Below are positions 1 to 7,023 of a stretch of DNA of 8,251 nt, in pieces. The position numbers and the translations under genes were made by a program. Numbering within the stretch: the stretch's first letter is position 1; every line of letters begins with the position of its first letter. The notes below the pieces were generated by a model. The model was not told where the DNA came from. It worked only from the letters and a program-made list of their open reading frames with translations, and did not search any database. Origin of the DNA: Paracoccaceae bacterium (lineage in GTDB: Bacteria > Pseudomonadota > Alphaproteobacteria > Rhodobacterales > Rhodobacteraceae); NCBI GenBank assembly GCA_024644285.1, contig JAHELH010000014.1, positions 2,586-10,836 on the forward strand, read 5' to 3'.

Positions 1-879
1 GGCAATGGCGGCAAAGGCGGGGGCAGTGACAATGCTGGGAACCGCGGCAAACCGGATCATGCCGGCAACGGGAATCGCGGTCGCAATGCCGACCGTGCGA
101 CGGGACGGAACGGGGGCGGACTGCTTAAGATTTTGCGCGGCAAGCCGGAACGCCGCGCCTCTGGATCGCGGCAGCGGCCGACGGCCGTTCGCACCACCAC
201 GAAGCGGCGTCCGCCGGTCACCGAGGTCGTAAAGGTCTCGCCGGTGCCCAAGGTCCGGCCGGAAAAGCTGCATGCGCCCGCGATTCAGTCCGAGCTGAAA
301 TGGCTGAATGCGGCAAATGCCAGCTTGAACGCCTATGCAAACGCGTCGCCGAACAGTCGCGTTGGACAAATTGCCGCCTATCGCGAGGCGTTGCTGAACT
401 ACCAGGATGCGGCGGCGGACCCGGAATACCAGGAGGAGATCGACGGCTATCAAGCGACCTTGGGCGACTTCGCTCCCGAGGGGACGACGGATGCCGAACT
501 GGAAGCGGCATTGGCCGAGATTCAGGCGCTGGATGCGTCTGGAGACGTCGATCCCGGGGCCTTGGAAGACATCCTGTCCGACTTGAATCCCGACGCCACC
601 GATCAGGAAATCGAAGAGGTGAGCGCGGACCTGGAGGCAGCGATCGCGTCCGACAACGAGATGCTCGAACTGGCGGAGGCGCAGGAACAGGCGCTCGAAG
701 TCGCCGCGGACGGGATCGAGCTGGAGCCCGGAAGCGAGGCCTGGGATCACTTTCACGAGTTGTTGCGCCTGGACGAGGAGCTGCCGGAGACCAACAAGGC
801 GGCGAAGACCGAGGGCGCGGACGAAGAGGATGCCGATCCGGTTGAGGAAGACGCCGACGTCGTGTTGCTTGACGACTGA
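1..879 (+). CDS. Hypothetical protein, Gly/Asn-rich segment to acidic tail (5' end missing)
   Basis: The reading frame is open from the first base to a TGA at 877-879, giving 292 visible residues, so the true start lies left of the window. An internal TTG at 133 is not a convincing start because the frame continues upstream with the same biased composition. Visible residues 1-42 are rich in Gly, Asn, Arg and Asp (repeated GN, GGK and GNR units). About 45-75 is basic (Arg/Lys/Pro). About 90-145 looks helical (LKWLNAANASLNAYANASP, then a Tyr/Gln-rich helix). The rest is Ala/Glu/Asp-rich, with predicted helices, and ends in a highly acidic tail (EEDADPVEEDADVVLLDD). I do not recognise the family. 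The low-complexity front and charged tail suggest a secreted or surface protein, but the signal peptide that would test this is outside the window. It converges on rlmN with only 39 nt between the two stops. Confidence 0.72.
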   Translation, partial: GNGGKGGGSDNAGNRGKPDHAGNGNRGRNADRATGRNGGGLLKILRGKPERRASGSRQRPTAVRTTTKRRPPVTEVVKVSPVPKVRPEKLHAPAIQSELKWLNAANASLNAYANASPNSRVGQIAAYREALLNYQDAAADPEYQEEIDGYQATLGDFAPEGTTDAELEAALAEIQALDASGDVDPGALEDILSDLNPDATDQEIEEVSADLEAAIASDNEMLELAEAQEQALEVAADGIELEPGSEAWDHFHELLRLDEELPETNKAAKTEGADEEDADPVEEDADVVLLDD

Positions 880-918
880 TCCCGCCCGGTCAGCGCACCG
901 CGCGGAGCGTTCGGTCTG

Positions 919-2100
919 TCAGATCCCTGCTTCGCGCGCGATCTGCGCCCGGCTCTTCCGCTCGCGCTCGGTCTCGGATTTCAACTGGCCGCAGGCGGCC
1001 ATGATATCCTCGCCGCGCGGCGTGCGGATCGGCGAGGCGTAGCCGGCGTTGTAGACGATGTCGGCGAAGGCACGGATACGGGTGTTCGACGACCGCTCAT
1101 AAGGCGCGCCGGGCCACTCGTTGAAGGGGATGAGGTTGATCTTCGCCGGGATGCCGGCGATCAGCTTTACCAGACGGCGCGCATCCTCGTCGCTGTCGTT
1201 GACGCCTTTCAGCATCACGTATTCAAAGGTAATGCGCTCGGAATTCGACGCCTTGGGATAGGCGCGAAGGGCATCGAGCAGGGTGGCGATGTTCCATTTC
1301 CTGTTGATCGGCACCAGCCGGTCGCGCACCGCGTCGGTGGTGGCGTGGAAGGACACCGCCAGATGGCAGCCGATCTCATCGGCGGTGCGGGCGATCTCGG
1401 GGACGACGCCGCTGGTCGACAGCGTGATGCGGCGGCGCGACAGCGAGATGCCTTCGGGGTCCATGGCGATCTTCATCGCGTCGCGCACCGCCTCGAAATT
1501 GTAGAGCGGTTCGCCCATGCCCATCAGCACGATGTTCGACAGAAGCCGGGTCTCGTCCTTGGGATTGCGGCCTGGCGCGGGCCATTCGCCAAGATCGTCG
1601 CGGGCCAGCATGATCTGTCCCACGATCTCGGCCGCGGTCAGGTTGCGCACCAGTTTCTGCGTTCCGGTGTGGCAAAAGGAACAGGTCAGGGTGCAGCCGA
1701 CCTGGCTGGAGATGCAGAGCGTGCCGCGGCCCTCTTCGGGAATGTAGACCGTTTCGACCTCGTGGCCGCCGGCGATGCGCACCAGGTATTTGCGCGTCCC
1801 GTCCGCGGATACCTCGCGGCGCACGACCTCGGGCAGAGCGATGGCGAAGCTCTCTGCAAGCATCGCCCGGAACGGCTTGGCGAGGTTGGTCATGGCGGCG
1901 AAATCGCGCACGCCCTTCTGGTAGATCCATTGCCAGATCTGCCCGGTGCGCATATTCGCCTGCCGCTCCGGCGTGCCGGCGGCGACCAGCGCCGCGCGCA
2001 TCTGGTCGCGGGTCAGGCCGACCAGGTTCGGCCGCCCGGCCTCCGGCAGCCGGCGGGGGATCGTGCGGACGTCCTGCGTGATCGGCGCGCTGACCGGCAT
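919..2100 (-). CDS. rlmN: Dual-specificity 23S rRNA / tRNA adenine-C2 methyltransferase RlmN
   Basis: This is a radical-SAM enzyme that methylates C2 of adenosine 2503 in 23S rRNA and of A37 in a subset of tRNAs, acting in the cytoplasm on translation accuracy. The product has 393 residues, a normal to slightly long length. The cluster motif CX3CX2C lies at C136, C140 and C143 (GCTLTCSFCHTG). The two catalytic cysteines of the family are also present: C129 (GTLCISSQVG) and C370 (GEDIMAACGQL), the latter being the residue that becomes methylated. Both match the E. coli spacing of C118 to the cluster. The GMGEPLYN SAM-binding motif is at about 194-201. The start ATG (complement 2098-2100) has an AGGAG ribosome site at complement 2108-2112, 7 nt away. 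The frame is open for a further 140 codons upstream, but those residues are shadow coding of the neighbouring gene. It is the last gene of the minus-strand run, 131 nt after the PAS gene, so it may have its own promoter. Confidence 0.97.
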   Translation of the reverse strand: MPVSAPITQDVRTIPRRLPEAGRPNLVGLTRDQMRAALVAAGTPERQANMRTGQIWQWIYQKGVRDFAAMTNLAKPFRAMLAESFAIALPEVVRREVSADGTRKYLVRIAGGHEVETVYIPEEGRGTLCISSQVGCTLTCSFCHTGTQKLVRNLTAAEIVGQIMLARDDLGEWPAPGRNPKDETRLLSNIVLMGMGEPLYNFEAVRDAMKIAMDPEGISLSRRRITLSTSGVVPEIARTADEIGCHLAVSFHATTDAVRDRLVPINRKWNIATLLDALRAYPKASNSERITFEYVMLKGVNDSDEDARRLVKLIAGIPAKINLIPFNEWPGAPYERSSNTRIRAFADIVYNAGYASPIRTPRGEDIMAACGQLKSETERERKSRAQIAREAGI

Positions 2101-2148
2101 TGTCGGGCTCCTGAGACGGTATCGCGGGTCATATAGGAGCGGTCGGGC

Positions 2149-2174
2149 AAAATAAACACCGGTTTCGGAGCGGT
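2149..2174 (-). terminator. Weak hairpin plus T-rich tract after the PAS gene
   Basis: Read on the minus strand, a short stem ACCG (2174-2171) pairs with CGGT (2161-2158) around a 9-nt loop. It is followed by GTTTATTTT (2157-2149), the most T-rich stretch between the PAS gene stop and rlmN. The stem is only 4 bp, so this is at best a weak intrinsic terminator. A TATATG stretch just downstream (complement 2135-2130, about 30 nt before the rlmN ATG) could be a -10 box for rlmN, but I see no good -35 partner. Confidence 0.22.
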
Positions 2175-2231
2175 CCCGGCCAAGCCTACGTTCGGCGGCC
2201 GCGGGGCTGCGCGTTCGCGCCGGCACTTGTG

Positions 2232-3809
2232 TCAGGCGCGGGCGGGTTCCAGGCGCGGCTCGGCCGGGGCGAAAACCGCCATCTCGGATTCCGCGAAGGC
2301 GGCCAGCGTGGCGCCGCCTGGCAGCGCCTCGAACCGGCAGCTGAGACGCCTGCCGTCCAGCAGTCGCACCTCGGCGGTCCAGTTCGACCTTTCGCCCAGC
2401 GTGGCGGCGAAATCGCGCGCGTCGCCCCAGACCGGCGTCGGGGCGCAGGCCTGCTGCCAGCGCCGCGTCGCGTCGAGGAATGACACCTCGCCCAGCGACG
2501 TGCAGGGATCGCAGTCCCACATGTCGGCGTAGACCCGGTTGGACATCGTCAGGTAACCGGCGGGCGAGAATACCGCGATGGCCTCGTCGAGGCTGTCGAT
2601 CACGGCTTGTCCGGTTTCCAGCTCGGCGCGGAATTGGCGCGTCAGGGTGATCTCGGAGGAGATATCCTCGAACAGGAACGCGACGGCGCCGTCAGTATGC
2701 GGCCGCCCGGTGACCCGGAAGGTGCGGCCGTCGGCAAGCGCCCAGGTTTCCGAGTAGCTGCCGTCTTTCGCGGCTGCCTCGAGCACCGACATCTGCTGCC
2801 GCCAGGTCTTGTAATCCTTGGGTTCGGGCATGGTCCGGCGCTCGCGCAGCTGGTCGAGAAACTGCACCAGCGAGGGATGCGAGATCAGGTATTCGGCCGG
2901 CAGCCCCAGCAACTCTGTCAGGGCGGGGTTGAACACGGTGAGCCGGCGGGCCCGGTCGAAGATCGCGAGGCCCACGTTCAGATGCGCGAATGTCTGGGTC
3001 AGGGTTTCGACGAAATCGCGCAGCTTCCGCTCGGCCTGGACGACACGCGTGGCGGGCGTGGCGGTGAACAGGTAGTCGGCGCCCAGGCGGGATGCATGGC
3101 AATCGAACCAGCGCGGCTGATCCTCGTCCTTGGTCCTGACCTGCACGCGTAACCCGATATCGGACGCGATGGCGGCGGGACCCTCGAGGTCGAACAGATC
3201 GGCGATCGCGCCGCCCGGCGAGGCCTCGGCCCCGGCGGTCTGCGCGAGGTCCTGATAGGCCGCGTTGGCCCAGGTGATCCGTCCTTCGGCCGATTGCCGC
3301 CAGACCGGTACCGGCAGCGCCGCCTCGAGGTGACGGTGCATCGACACCTCGTCGGTCAGGGCCAGAAAAGTATGCCGGTCGACACCCGGCTGCGCGATGT
3401 CGCTGGCATCCTCCAGCCGGATTTTCAAGCGGCTGCCGCCGATTCCGACGCATAGCCGCGTCTGCCCGTCCGAGGAGACCAGGTCCAGCACATCGAATTC
3501 CCCGCTTGCCATCACGGTGTCGTGCAAATCGGGAAATCGCGGCGCCAGGAACGCCACAAGGCGCGCGATATCGCTGCCGTTCGGCGGCGTCGCGGCAAGC
3601 AGGCGCTGCGCGGCAGCAGACGCATCCACCAGGGATTCCCCGTCGAAAAGGAACACGATTTCGGGCACTTCCGCTGCGCCGGCGGTTGCCTGGGCCGACA
3701 GGTCCGCATCAGGGGCGCGGCCGCGCGATACAAGCACAAGCGCCGCGACCGAGGTCAGGAGCGCCGCGAATATCATCGCCGCAGACTGCGCCAGGCTGAG
3801 GAAATCCAT
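2232..3809 (-). CDS. Membrane-anchored multi-PAS sensory protein without a kinase domain
   Basis: The product has 525 residues. One hydrophobic helix at about 8-27 should anchor it in the inner membrane with the rest in the cytoplasm. Four PAS-like segments follow: about 50-130 (begins FLFDGESLVDAS), about 160-255 (PVWRQSAEGRITWANAAYQ), about 268-385 (GLAIFDRARRLTVFNPA, closing with VAFLFEDISSEI) and about 400-508 (AIAVFSPAGYLTMSNRVYADM). The third and fourth resemble the PAS type common in alphaproteobacterial sensor kinases. The protein stops just after the last one: no H-box, ATPase, GGDEF, EAL or HTH is visible. The start ATG (complement 3807-3809) has GGAAGG 7 nt upstream and puts the membrane helix at the N-terminus. 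A longer open frame reaching 4238 would overlap regB and is rejected. It lies 68 nt downstream of regB on the same strand and is probably co-transcribed. I infer a signal-input or adaptor role, possibly towards RegB. The ligand is unknown. Confidence 0.85.
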   Translation of the reverse strand: MDFLSLAQSAAMIFAALLTSVAALVLVSRGRAPDADLSAQATAGAAEVPEIVFLFDGESLVDASAAAQRLLAATPPNGSDIARLVAFLAPRFPDLHDTVMASGEFDVLDLVSSDGQTRLCVGIGGSRLKIRLEDASDIAQPGVDRHTFLALTDEVSMHRHLEAALPVPVWRQSAEGRITWANAAYQDLAQTAGAEASPGGAIADLFDLEGPAAIASDIGLRVQVRTKDEDQPRWFDCHASRLGADYLFTATPATRVVQAERKLRDFVETLTQTFAHLNVGLAIFDRARRLTVFNPALTELLGLPAEYLISHPSLVQFLDQLRERRTMPEPKDYKTWRQQMSVLEAAAKDGSYSETWALADGRTFRVTGRPHTDGAVAFLFEDISSEITLTRQFRAELETGQAVIDSLDEAIAVFSPAGYLTMSNRVYADMWDCDPCTSLGEVSFLDATRRWQQACAPTPVWGDARDFAATLGERSNWTAEVRLLDGRRLSCRFEALPGGATLAAFAESEMAVFAPAEPRLEPARA

Positions 3810-3877
3810 CCGCGAACCTTCCCACTGTACCGGGCCCGACAGATAGCCGAGGTTGGTTAACCCCGCGTTAAGTGCGG

Positions 3878-5266
3878 TCAGACTTCGATGGGCCTGTTCT
3901 CGCCCAGACCGTGATCGCGCAGGCTGGCATGGGGGCTGATCGCCTGGCGCGGCCAGGTCAATTCGACGATTGCGCCGCAGCGCCGGCCTCTCGACGAACC
4001 AGGTTTCGTCGCGTTGTCGAATGTCAGCGACGCGCCGGAGCGTTCCAGAAGCGTCTTCGCGATGAAAAGGCCCAGCCCCATCCCCTCGTATTCCGGACGC
4101 TGGCGCCGGTCGTCGGCGGTGCGGCGATCGCGGACGAACGGCTCGCCGATACGGCCCAGCAGGTGCGAGGAAAACCCGCGCCCATCGTCGAGGATCCGGA
4201 TCTGGACGGTGTCTTCTGTCCATCTTCCATCGATCCAAACCGTCGATTCGGCGAAATCGACGGCGTTCTGCACCAGGTTGCGCAGCCCGTGAATGATTTC
4301 GGGGCGGCGGGCGATGACCGGCTGGGCGGCGTCGGTGCCGTCAGTCGCCTTGAGGTCGACCACAAGCTTCTTGCCGCGGTCGGAATGGGGTTCGGCAGCC
4401 TCCCGGATAACCTCTGCCAGGGGCGCGTGGCGGAGGTGCAAATCGTCCTTTCCGGCACGTCCCATGGATCGCAGAATGTCGCGACAGCGGTCGGCCTGGT
4501 CTCGGACCAATTCGGCGTCTTCACGCAGGTCGGGTCGGTCAGCAAGTTCTTCCATCAGTTCGGAGCTCGCCAGCTTGATCGTGGCCAGCGGCGTTCCCAA
4601 CTCGTGCGCGGCGGCAGCGATGACACCGCCCAGATCGGTCAGTTTCTGCGCGCGCGCCAACGCCATCTGGGTGGCGAGTAGCGCCTCGGACATCGAGTCG
4701 ATTTCCGAGGTGACGCGGCGGGCATAGAGCGCCTCGAAAACGATGCCGATGGTGATCGCCGCCCAAAAGCCGAACACGAAGATATCCGGCATTCCTATGA
4801 TCTGGCCATCCGCGGCACGCAGGGGCATGTGCACCACCGCGACCAGCGCGATCAGCAGAATTGCCACTGCGCCCAGCACCAGCGTCGAGCGCAGATGCAG
4901 TGCCGTCGCGGAAATCGTGACCGGCGCCAGGATCATCAGGGCGAAGGGGTTGTTCAGCCCGCCCGTCAAGAACAGCAGGAAGGAGAGCTGCGCGACATCG
5001 AAGAGCAGCATCAGAAAGACCTCGCCCTCGCTCAATCGCTTGTTTTCGGGGTAGACGGCGACGGGGATCAGGTTGGTGATGATCGAGGCGCCGACCGCGG
5101 CATAGCAGAGGCCAAGATTGAGATCGAAGCCGAAATAGGCCTGCGCCACGGTGATCGCTGCCAATTGCCCGGCGATGGCGATCCAGCGCAATACCGACAG
5201 GGTGCGCAATCGTACCCAGTTGCCGCGCCTCTGCTCGGCGAAGACAAGGTGGTCGGGGTCAGCCAT
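3878..5266 (-). CDS. regB: Redox-sensing membrane histidine kinase RegB (PrrB)
   Basis: RegB/PrrB autophosphorylates under reducing conditions and passes the phosphate to RegA, controlling photosynthesis, respiration, carbon and nitrogen fixation genes. The product has 462 residues, normal for the family. The N-terminal half (about 25-180) holds six hydrophobic segments. The conserved quinone-responsive loop GGLNNPF is at 102-108. The H-box AAAAHELGTPLATIKL carries the phospho-acceptor H221. The redox-active cysteine is C261 in ADRCRDILRSMG. These match H225 and C265 of R. capsulatus with the same 40-residue spacing. ATPase motifs follow: N-box around N330-N334 (NLVQNAVDFA), G1 DDGRGF at 360-365, and G2 GMGLGLF at 395-401. 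The start ATG (complement 5264-5266) has no strong ribosome site, but the N-terminus (DHLVFAEQRRGNWVRLRTL) fits the family. It is divergent from senC-regA, as in Rhodobacter. All key residues are intact, so it should be functional. Confidence 0.97.
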   Translation of the reverse strand: MADPDHLVFAEQRRGNWVRLRTLSVLRWIAIAGQLAAITVAQAYFGFDLNLGLCYAAVGASIITNLIPVAVYPENKRLSEGEVFLMLLFDVAQLSFLLFLTGGLNNPFALMILAPVTISATALHLRSTLVLGAVAILLIALVAVVHMPLRAADGQIIGMPDIFVFGFWAAITIGIVFEALYARRVTSEIDSMSEALLATQMALARAQKLTDLGGVIAAAAHELGTPLATIKLASSELMEELADRPDLREDAELVRDQADRCRDILRSMGRAGKDDLHLRHAPLAEVIREAAEPHSDRGKKLVVDLKATDGTDAAQPVIARRPEIIHGLRNLVQNAVDFAESTVWIDGRWTEDTVQIRILDDGRGFSSHLLGRIGEPFVRDRRTADDRRQRPEYEGMGLGLFIAKTLLERSGASLTFDNATKPGSSRGRRCGAIVELTWPRQAISPHASLRDHGLGENRPIEV

Positions 5267-5358
5267 GAATTGAAGGCGAAGGTTGATGCGTCATACTGAG
5301 CCTTGTTAGTCGCGGCCATCTGGAGGATCAATGCGCAGCGATCGCCGAGGGACTGCCC
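5267..5358. promoter_or_regulatory. Divergent regB / senC-regA intergenic region with candidate RegA half-sites
   Basis: These 92 nt must hold the promoters for regB (minus) and senC-regA (plus) unless transcription starts inside the genes. I see no clear sigma-70 boxes. RegA/PrrA is reported to bind loose inverted motifs of the type GCGNC-spacer-GNCGC. Here GCGTC occurs at 5288-5292 and GTCGC at 5309-5313, 16 nt apart. The motif is degenerate and expected often in GC-rich DNA, so autoregulation by RegA is only a hypothesis. A strong ribosome-site-like GGAGG at 5322-5326 precedes an ATG at 5331 that is out of frame with senC. An 8-bp palindrome GCGATCGC lies at 5338-5345. Confidence 0.45.
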
Positions 5359-6006
5359 GTGACCCGACTTGCCGCCATATCCGCCGCCGCTGCATTCGCC
5401 GCCCTGCTGGGCGCGACCTGGTGGTTTGCCTTCGGGCGCGGCGGCGAGGACCGGTTCGCCGCATGTCGCAGTACCGCTATCGCCGGCGGCGCGGGCGCGA
5501 TCGGCGGACCGTTCACCCTGGTGAACGGCGAGGGAGAGACTGTCACCGACGCGGACATCTTGACCAAGCCGTCGCTGGTCTATTTCGGCTATACCTTCTG
5601 CCCCGACGTCTGCCCGCTGGACATGGCCCGCAATGCCGAGGCCACCGACCTGCTGGACGGTCGCGGCCATGACGTGCAACCGGTTTTCATCAGCATCGAC
5701 CCTGAGCGCGACACGCCCGGCGTCGTCGGGGAGTACGCGCGCTGGATGCACGAAAAGGCGGTCGGGCTGACGGGGTCGCCGGACCAGGTCAAGGCTGCGT
5801 CGCGGGCCTACAAGACCTTCTACGCCAAACAGGAGACGGGTGACGAATACTACCTGGTGGACCATTCGACCTTTACCTACCTGATGCTGCCGGAAACAGG
5901 CTTCGCGGAGTTCTTCAAGCGCGGCGACAGTGCTGCGGACGTGGCGGACCGCACGGCCTGCTTCATCGAGGCCGCCTCGTTTGACGGTGCGGGATCCGCG
6001 CACTAG
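5359..6006 (+). CDS. senC: SCO1/SenC/PrrC-family copper-binding protein
   Basis: SenC/PrrC is a membrane-anchored thioredoxin-fold protein facing the periplasm. It binds copper, helps build the CuA/CuB centres of cytochrome oxidases, and has been linked genetically to RegB-RegA signalling. The product has 215 residues. A single N-terminal hydrophobic helix at about 5-25 is the anchor. The copper site is CPDVC (C81, C85, after LVYFGYTF) plus H169 in YLVDHSTFTYLM, all conserved. The redox-fold core includes PVFISIDPERDTP at about 108-120. The chosen start is GTG at 5359, with GAGGGA 6 nt upstream (5347-5352) and an MTRL N-terminus as in relatives. There is no in-frame ATG nearby; the ATG at 5331 is in another frame. 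It is followed 37 nt later by regA, so the two are probably one operon. Confidence 0.95.
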   Translation: MTRLAAISAAAAFAALLGATWWFAFGRGGEDRFAACRSTAIAGGAGAIGGPFTLVNGEGETVTDADILTKPSLVYFGYTFCPDVCPLDMARNAEATDLLDGRGHDVQPVFISIDPERDTPGVVGEYARWMHEKAVGLTGSPDQVKAASRAYKTFYAKQETGDEYYLVDHSTFTYLMLPETGFAEFFKRGDSAADVADRTACFIEAASFDGAGSAH

Positions 6007-6019
6007 TCTCTCTCGGACC

Positions 6020-6029
6020 GCTGCGCAGC
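6020..6029. repeat. 10-bp perfect palindrome before regA
   Basis: GCTGCGCAGC is its own reverse complement and sits in the 37-nt senC-regA gap, ending 3 nt before the regA ribosome site (AAGGA, 6033-6037). It could be a dimeric protein-binding site. As RNA it would allow only a poor hairpin, because there is no loop. Its presence is certain, its function unknown. Confidence 0.35.
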
Positions 6030-6043
6030 AAGAAGGACGGGCG

Positions 6044-6598
6044 ATGGCCGAGCAGAATGCGGAGGACCTGGGCGAAGACCGGTCCCTGTTGTTGGTCGAC
6101 GATGACGAGCCTTTCCTGCGCCGTTTGAACCGCGCGATGGAGAAGCGCGGATTCAAGCCGGAAATGGCCGGGTCGGTAGCCGCGGGCAAGGCGATCGCCA
6201 CGGCCCGCCCACCCGCATATGCCGTGGTCGATCTGCGCCTGGAGGACGGCAACGGTCTGGATGTCGTCGAGGTGCTGCGTGAAAGGCGGCCCGATTGCCG
6301 CGTCGTGGTGCTGACCGGCTATGGGGCGATCGCGACGGCAGTGGCGGCGGTCAAGATCGGGGCGACGGATTACCTGTCGAAGCCGGCGGACGCCAACGAC
6401 ATCACCAACGCGCTGCTGGCCCGCGGCGACGAATTGCCGCCGCCGCCAGAGAACCCGATGAGCGCCGACCGAGTGAAGTGGGAGCACATCCAGCGCGTCT
6501 ACGAGCTATGCGACCGCAATGTCAGCGAAACGGCGCGCCGGCTGAGCATGCACCGGCGGACATTGCAGCGGATCCTCGCAAAGCGGTCACCCAGATGA
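6044..6598 (+). CDS. regA: Redox response regulator RegA (PrrA)
   Basis: RegA/PrrA is the DNA-binding partner of RegB, activating or repressing energy-metabolism genes according to redox state. The product has 184 residues, the typical length. The receiver domain has the acidic pocket D19/D20/D21 (LLVDDDEPF), phospho-acceptor D63 (AVVDLRLEDGNGLD), T91 (VVLTGYGAIATAV) and K113 (YLSKPADAND). A proline linker PPPP at 132-135 follows. The C-terminal Fis-type helix-turn-helix runs from about 145 (WEHIQRVYELC, NVSETARRLSMHRRTLQRIL) to the end. This C-terminus is nearly invariant in alphaproteobacterial RegA proteins and makes the call secure. The ATG at 6044 has AAGGA at 6033-6037, 6 nt away. Upstream frame extension into senC is shadow coding. 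The stop overlaps the next ATG as ATGA. Confidence 0.98.
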   Translation: MAEQNAEDLGEDRSLLLVDDDEPFLRRLNRAMEKRGFKPEMAGSVAAGKAIATARPPAYAVVDLRLEDGNGLDVVEVLRERRPDCRVVVLTGYGAIATAVAAVKIGATDYLSKPADANDITNALLARGDELPPPPENPMSADRVKWEHIQRVYELCDRNVSETARRLSMHRRTLQRILAKRSPR

Positions 6599-6951
6599 GG
6601 CAGGAGATGGGTGCGCGCACCCATCTTGCGGCACTGGTCCTGGTGTTTCTCGCTGCCTGCGCGGAGGTCGAACCCGCGCCCGCGGTGCTGGCGCCGGCGC
6701 GGGGCGTCGTGCCGGATGCTGGCGGGCTGCAGCCGGTGGGCAGCCCTCTGCGGATCGATTTCTGGCGCGACAGGCCGGGGGTGATCGCCGCGGTGGCACG
6801 GCTGAAGGGCACTGCACCCGAAATCCAGGCAACGGTGCCAGGATGCGGGGACGTCGTGTCCTGGCGGGACGGATTGCGCCTGACATTCGTCGACGGCGAC
6901 TTTCGCGGATGGATGTGGGACGGACGCTCTGCCGGGGTTGTCTGCGCATGA
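6595..6951 (+). CDS. Small predicted lipoprotein, co-translated with regA
   Basis: The product has 118 residues and no family that I recognise. The N-terminus (basic start, then LAALVLVFLAAC) is a lipoprotein signal: lipobox LAAC with the lipidated cysteine at C22, followed by AEVEPAPA. The mature part is about 97 residues, contains LRIDFWRDRPGVIAAVARL and DVVSWRDGLRLTFVDGDFRGW, and has two more cysteines, C84 and C117, that could form a disulfide. The ATG at 6595 overlaps the regA stop (ATGA). A second in-frame ATG at 6607 has the better ribosome site (GAGG at 6597-6600) and would give 114 residues with the same lipobox. Either way translation is probably coupled to regA. Residue +2 after the cysteine is Glu, not Asp, so outer-membrane sorting is possible. 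A link to redox control is inferred only from position. Confidence 0.8.
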   Translation: MRQEMGARTHLAALVLVFLAACAEVEPAPAVLAPARGVVPDAGGLQPVGSPLRIDFWRDRPGVIAAVARLKGTAPEIQATVPGCGDVVSWRDGLRLTFVDGDFRGWMWDGRSAGVVCA

Positions 6952-6957
6952 CCTGCT

Positions 6958-6974
6958 GGGCGCGCGCAGCGCCC
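6958..6974. terminator. GC-rich hairpin between convergent genes
   Basis: GGGCGC (6958-6963) pairs with GCGCCC (6969-6974) around a 5-nt loop, starting 6 nt after the lipoprotein stop. There is no T-run on either strand, so it is not a classical intrinsic terminator. Its position, between convergent stops at 6951 and 7024, suits a transcription end or an RNA-stabilising 3' hairpin for the senC-regA transcript. Confidence 0.35.
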
Positions 6975-7023
6975 CCGAGCATGGACAATAAGAGACGCGG
7001 CCGGTGGTCCGAAACGCCAGATG

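Noticed and set aside
1345..2136. Plus-strand open frame of 263 codons
   Set aside because: It lies entirely opposite rlmN, whose motifs and ribosome site are secure. Its product is compositionally a shadow (Ala/Arg/Asp/Gly-rich) with no motif.
2101..2520. N-terminal extension of RlmN by 140 codons
   Set aside because: It overlaps the PAS gene in another frame, has no RlmN-like content, and the ATG at 2100 has AGGAG at proper spacing.
2692..3453. Second minus-strand open frame (253 codons) inside the PAS gene
   Set aside because: It is a different frame of the same strand with Arg/Gly/Ala-rich content and no domain; the PAS frame explains the region.
3810..4238. N-terminal extension of the PAS protein by 143 codons
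   Set aside because: It would overlap the 3' end of regB. The residues are Arg/Pro-rich shadow, and the ATG at 3809 has a good ribosome site and begins the membrane helix.
5338..5345. GCGATCGC palindrome in the senC leader
   Set aside because: An 8-bp GC-rich palindrome is expected by chance in such DNA, and I cannot tie it to a known regulator.
5068..6252. Long minus-strand open frame (394 codons) across senC, the divergent region and part of regB
   Set aside because: It runs antisense to senC and regA, which carry clear family motifs, and overlaps regB out of frame. The translation is Arg/Ser/Ala-rich shadow sequence typical of GC-rich DNA.
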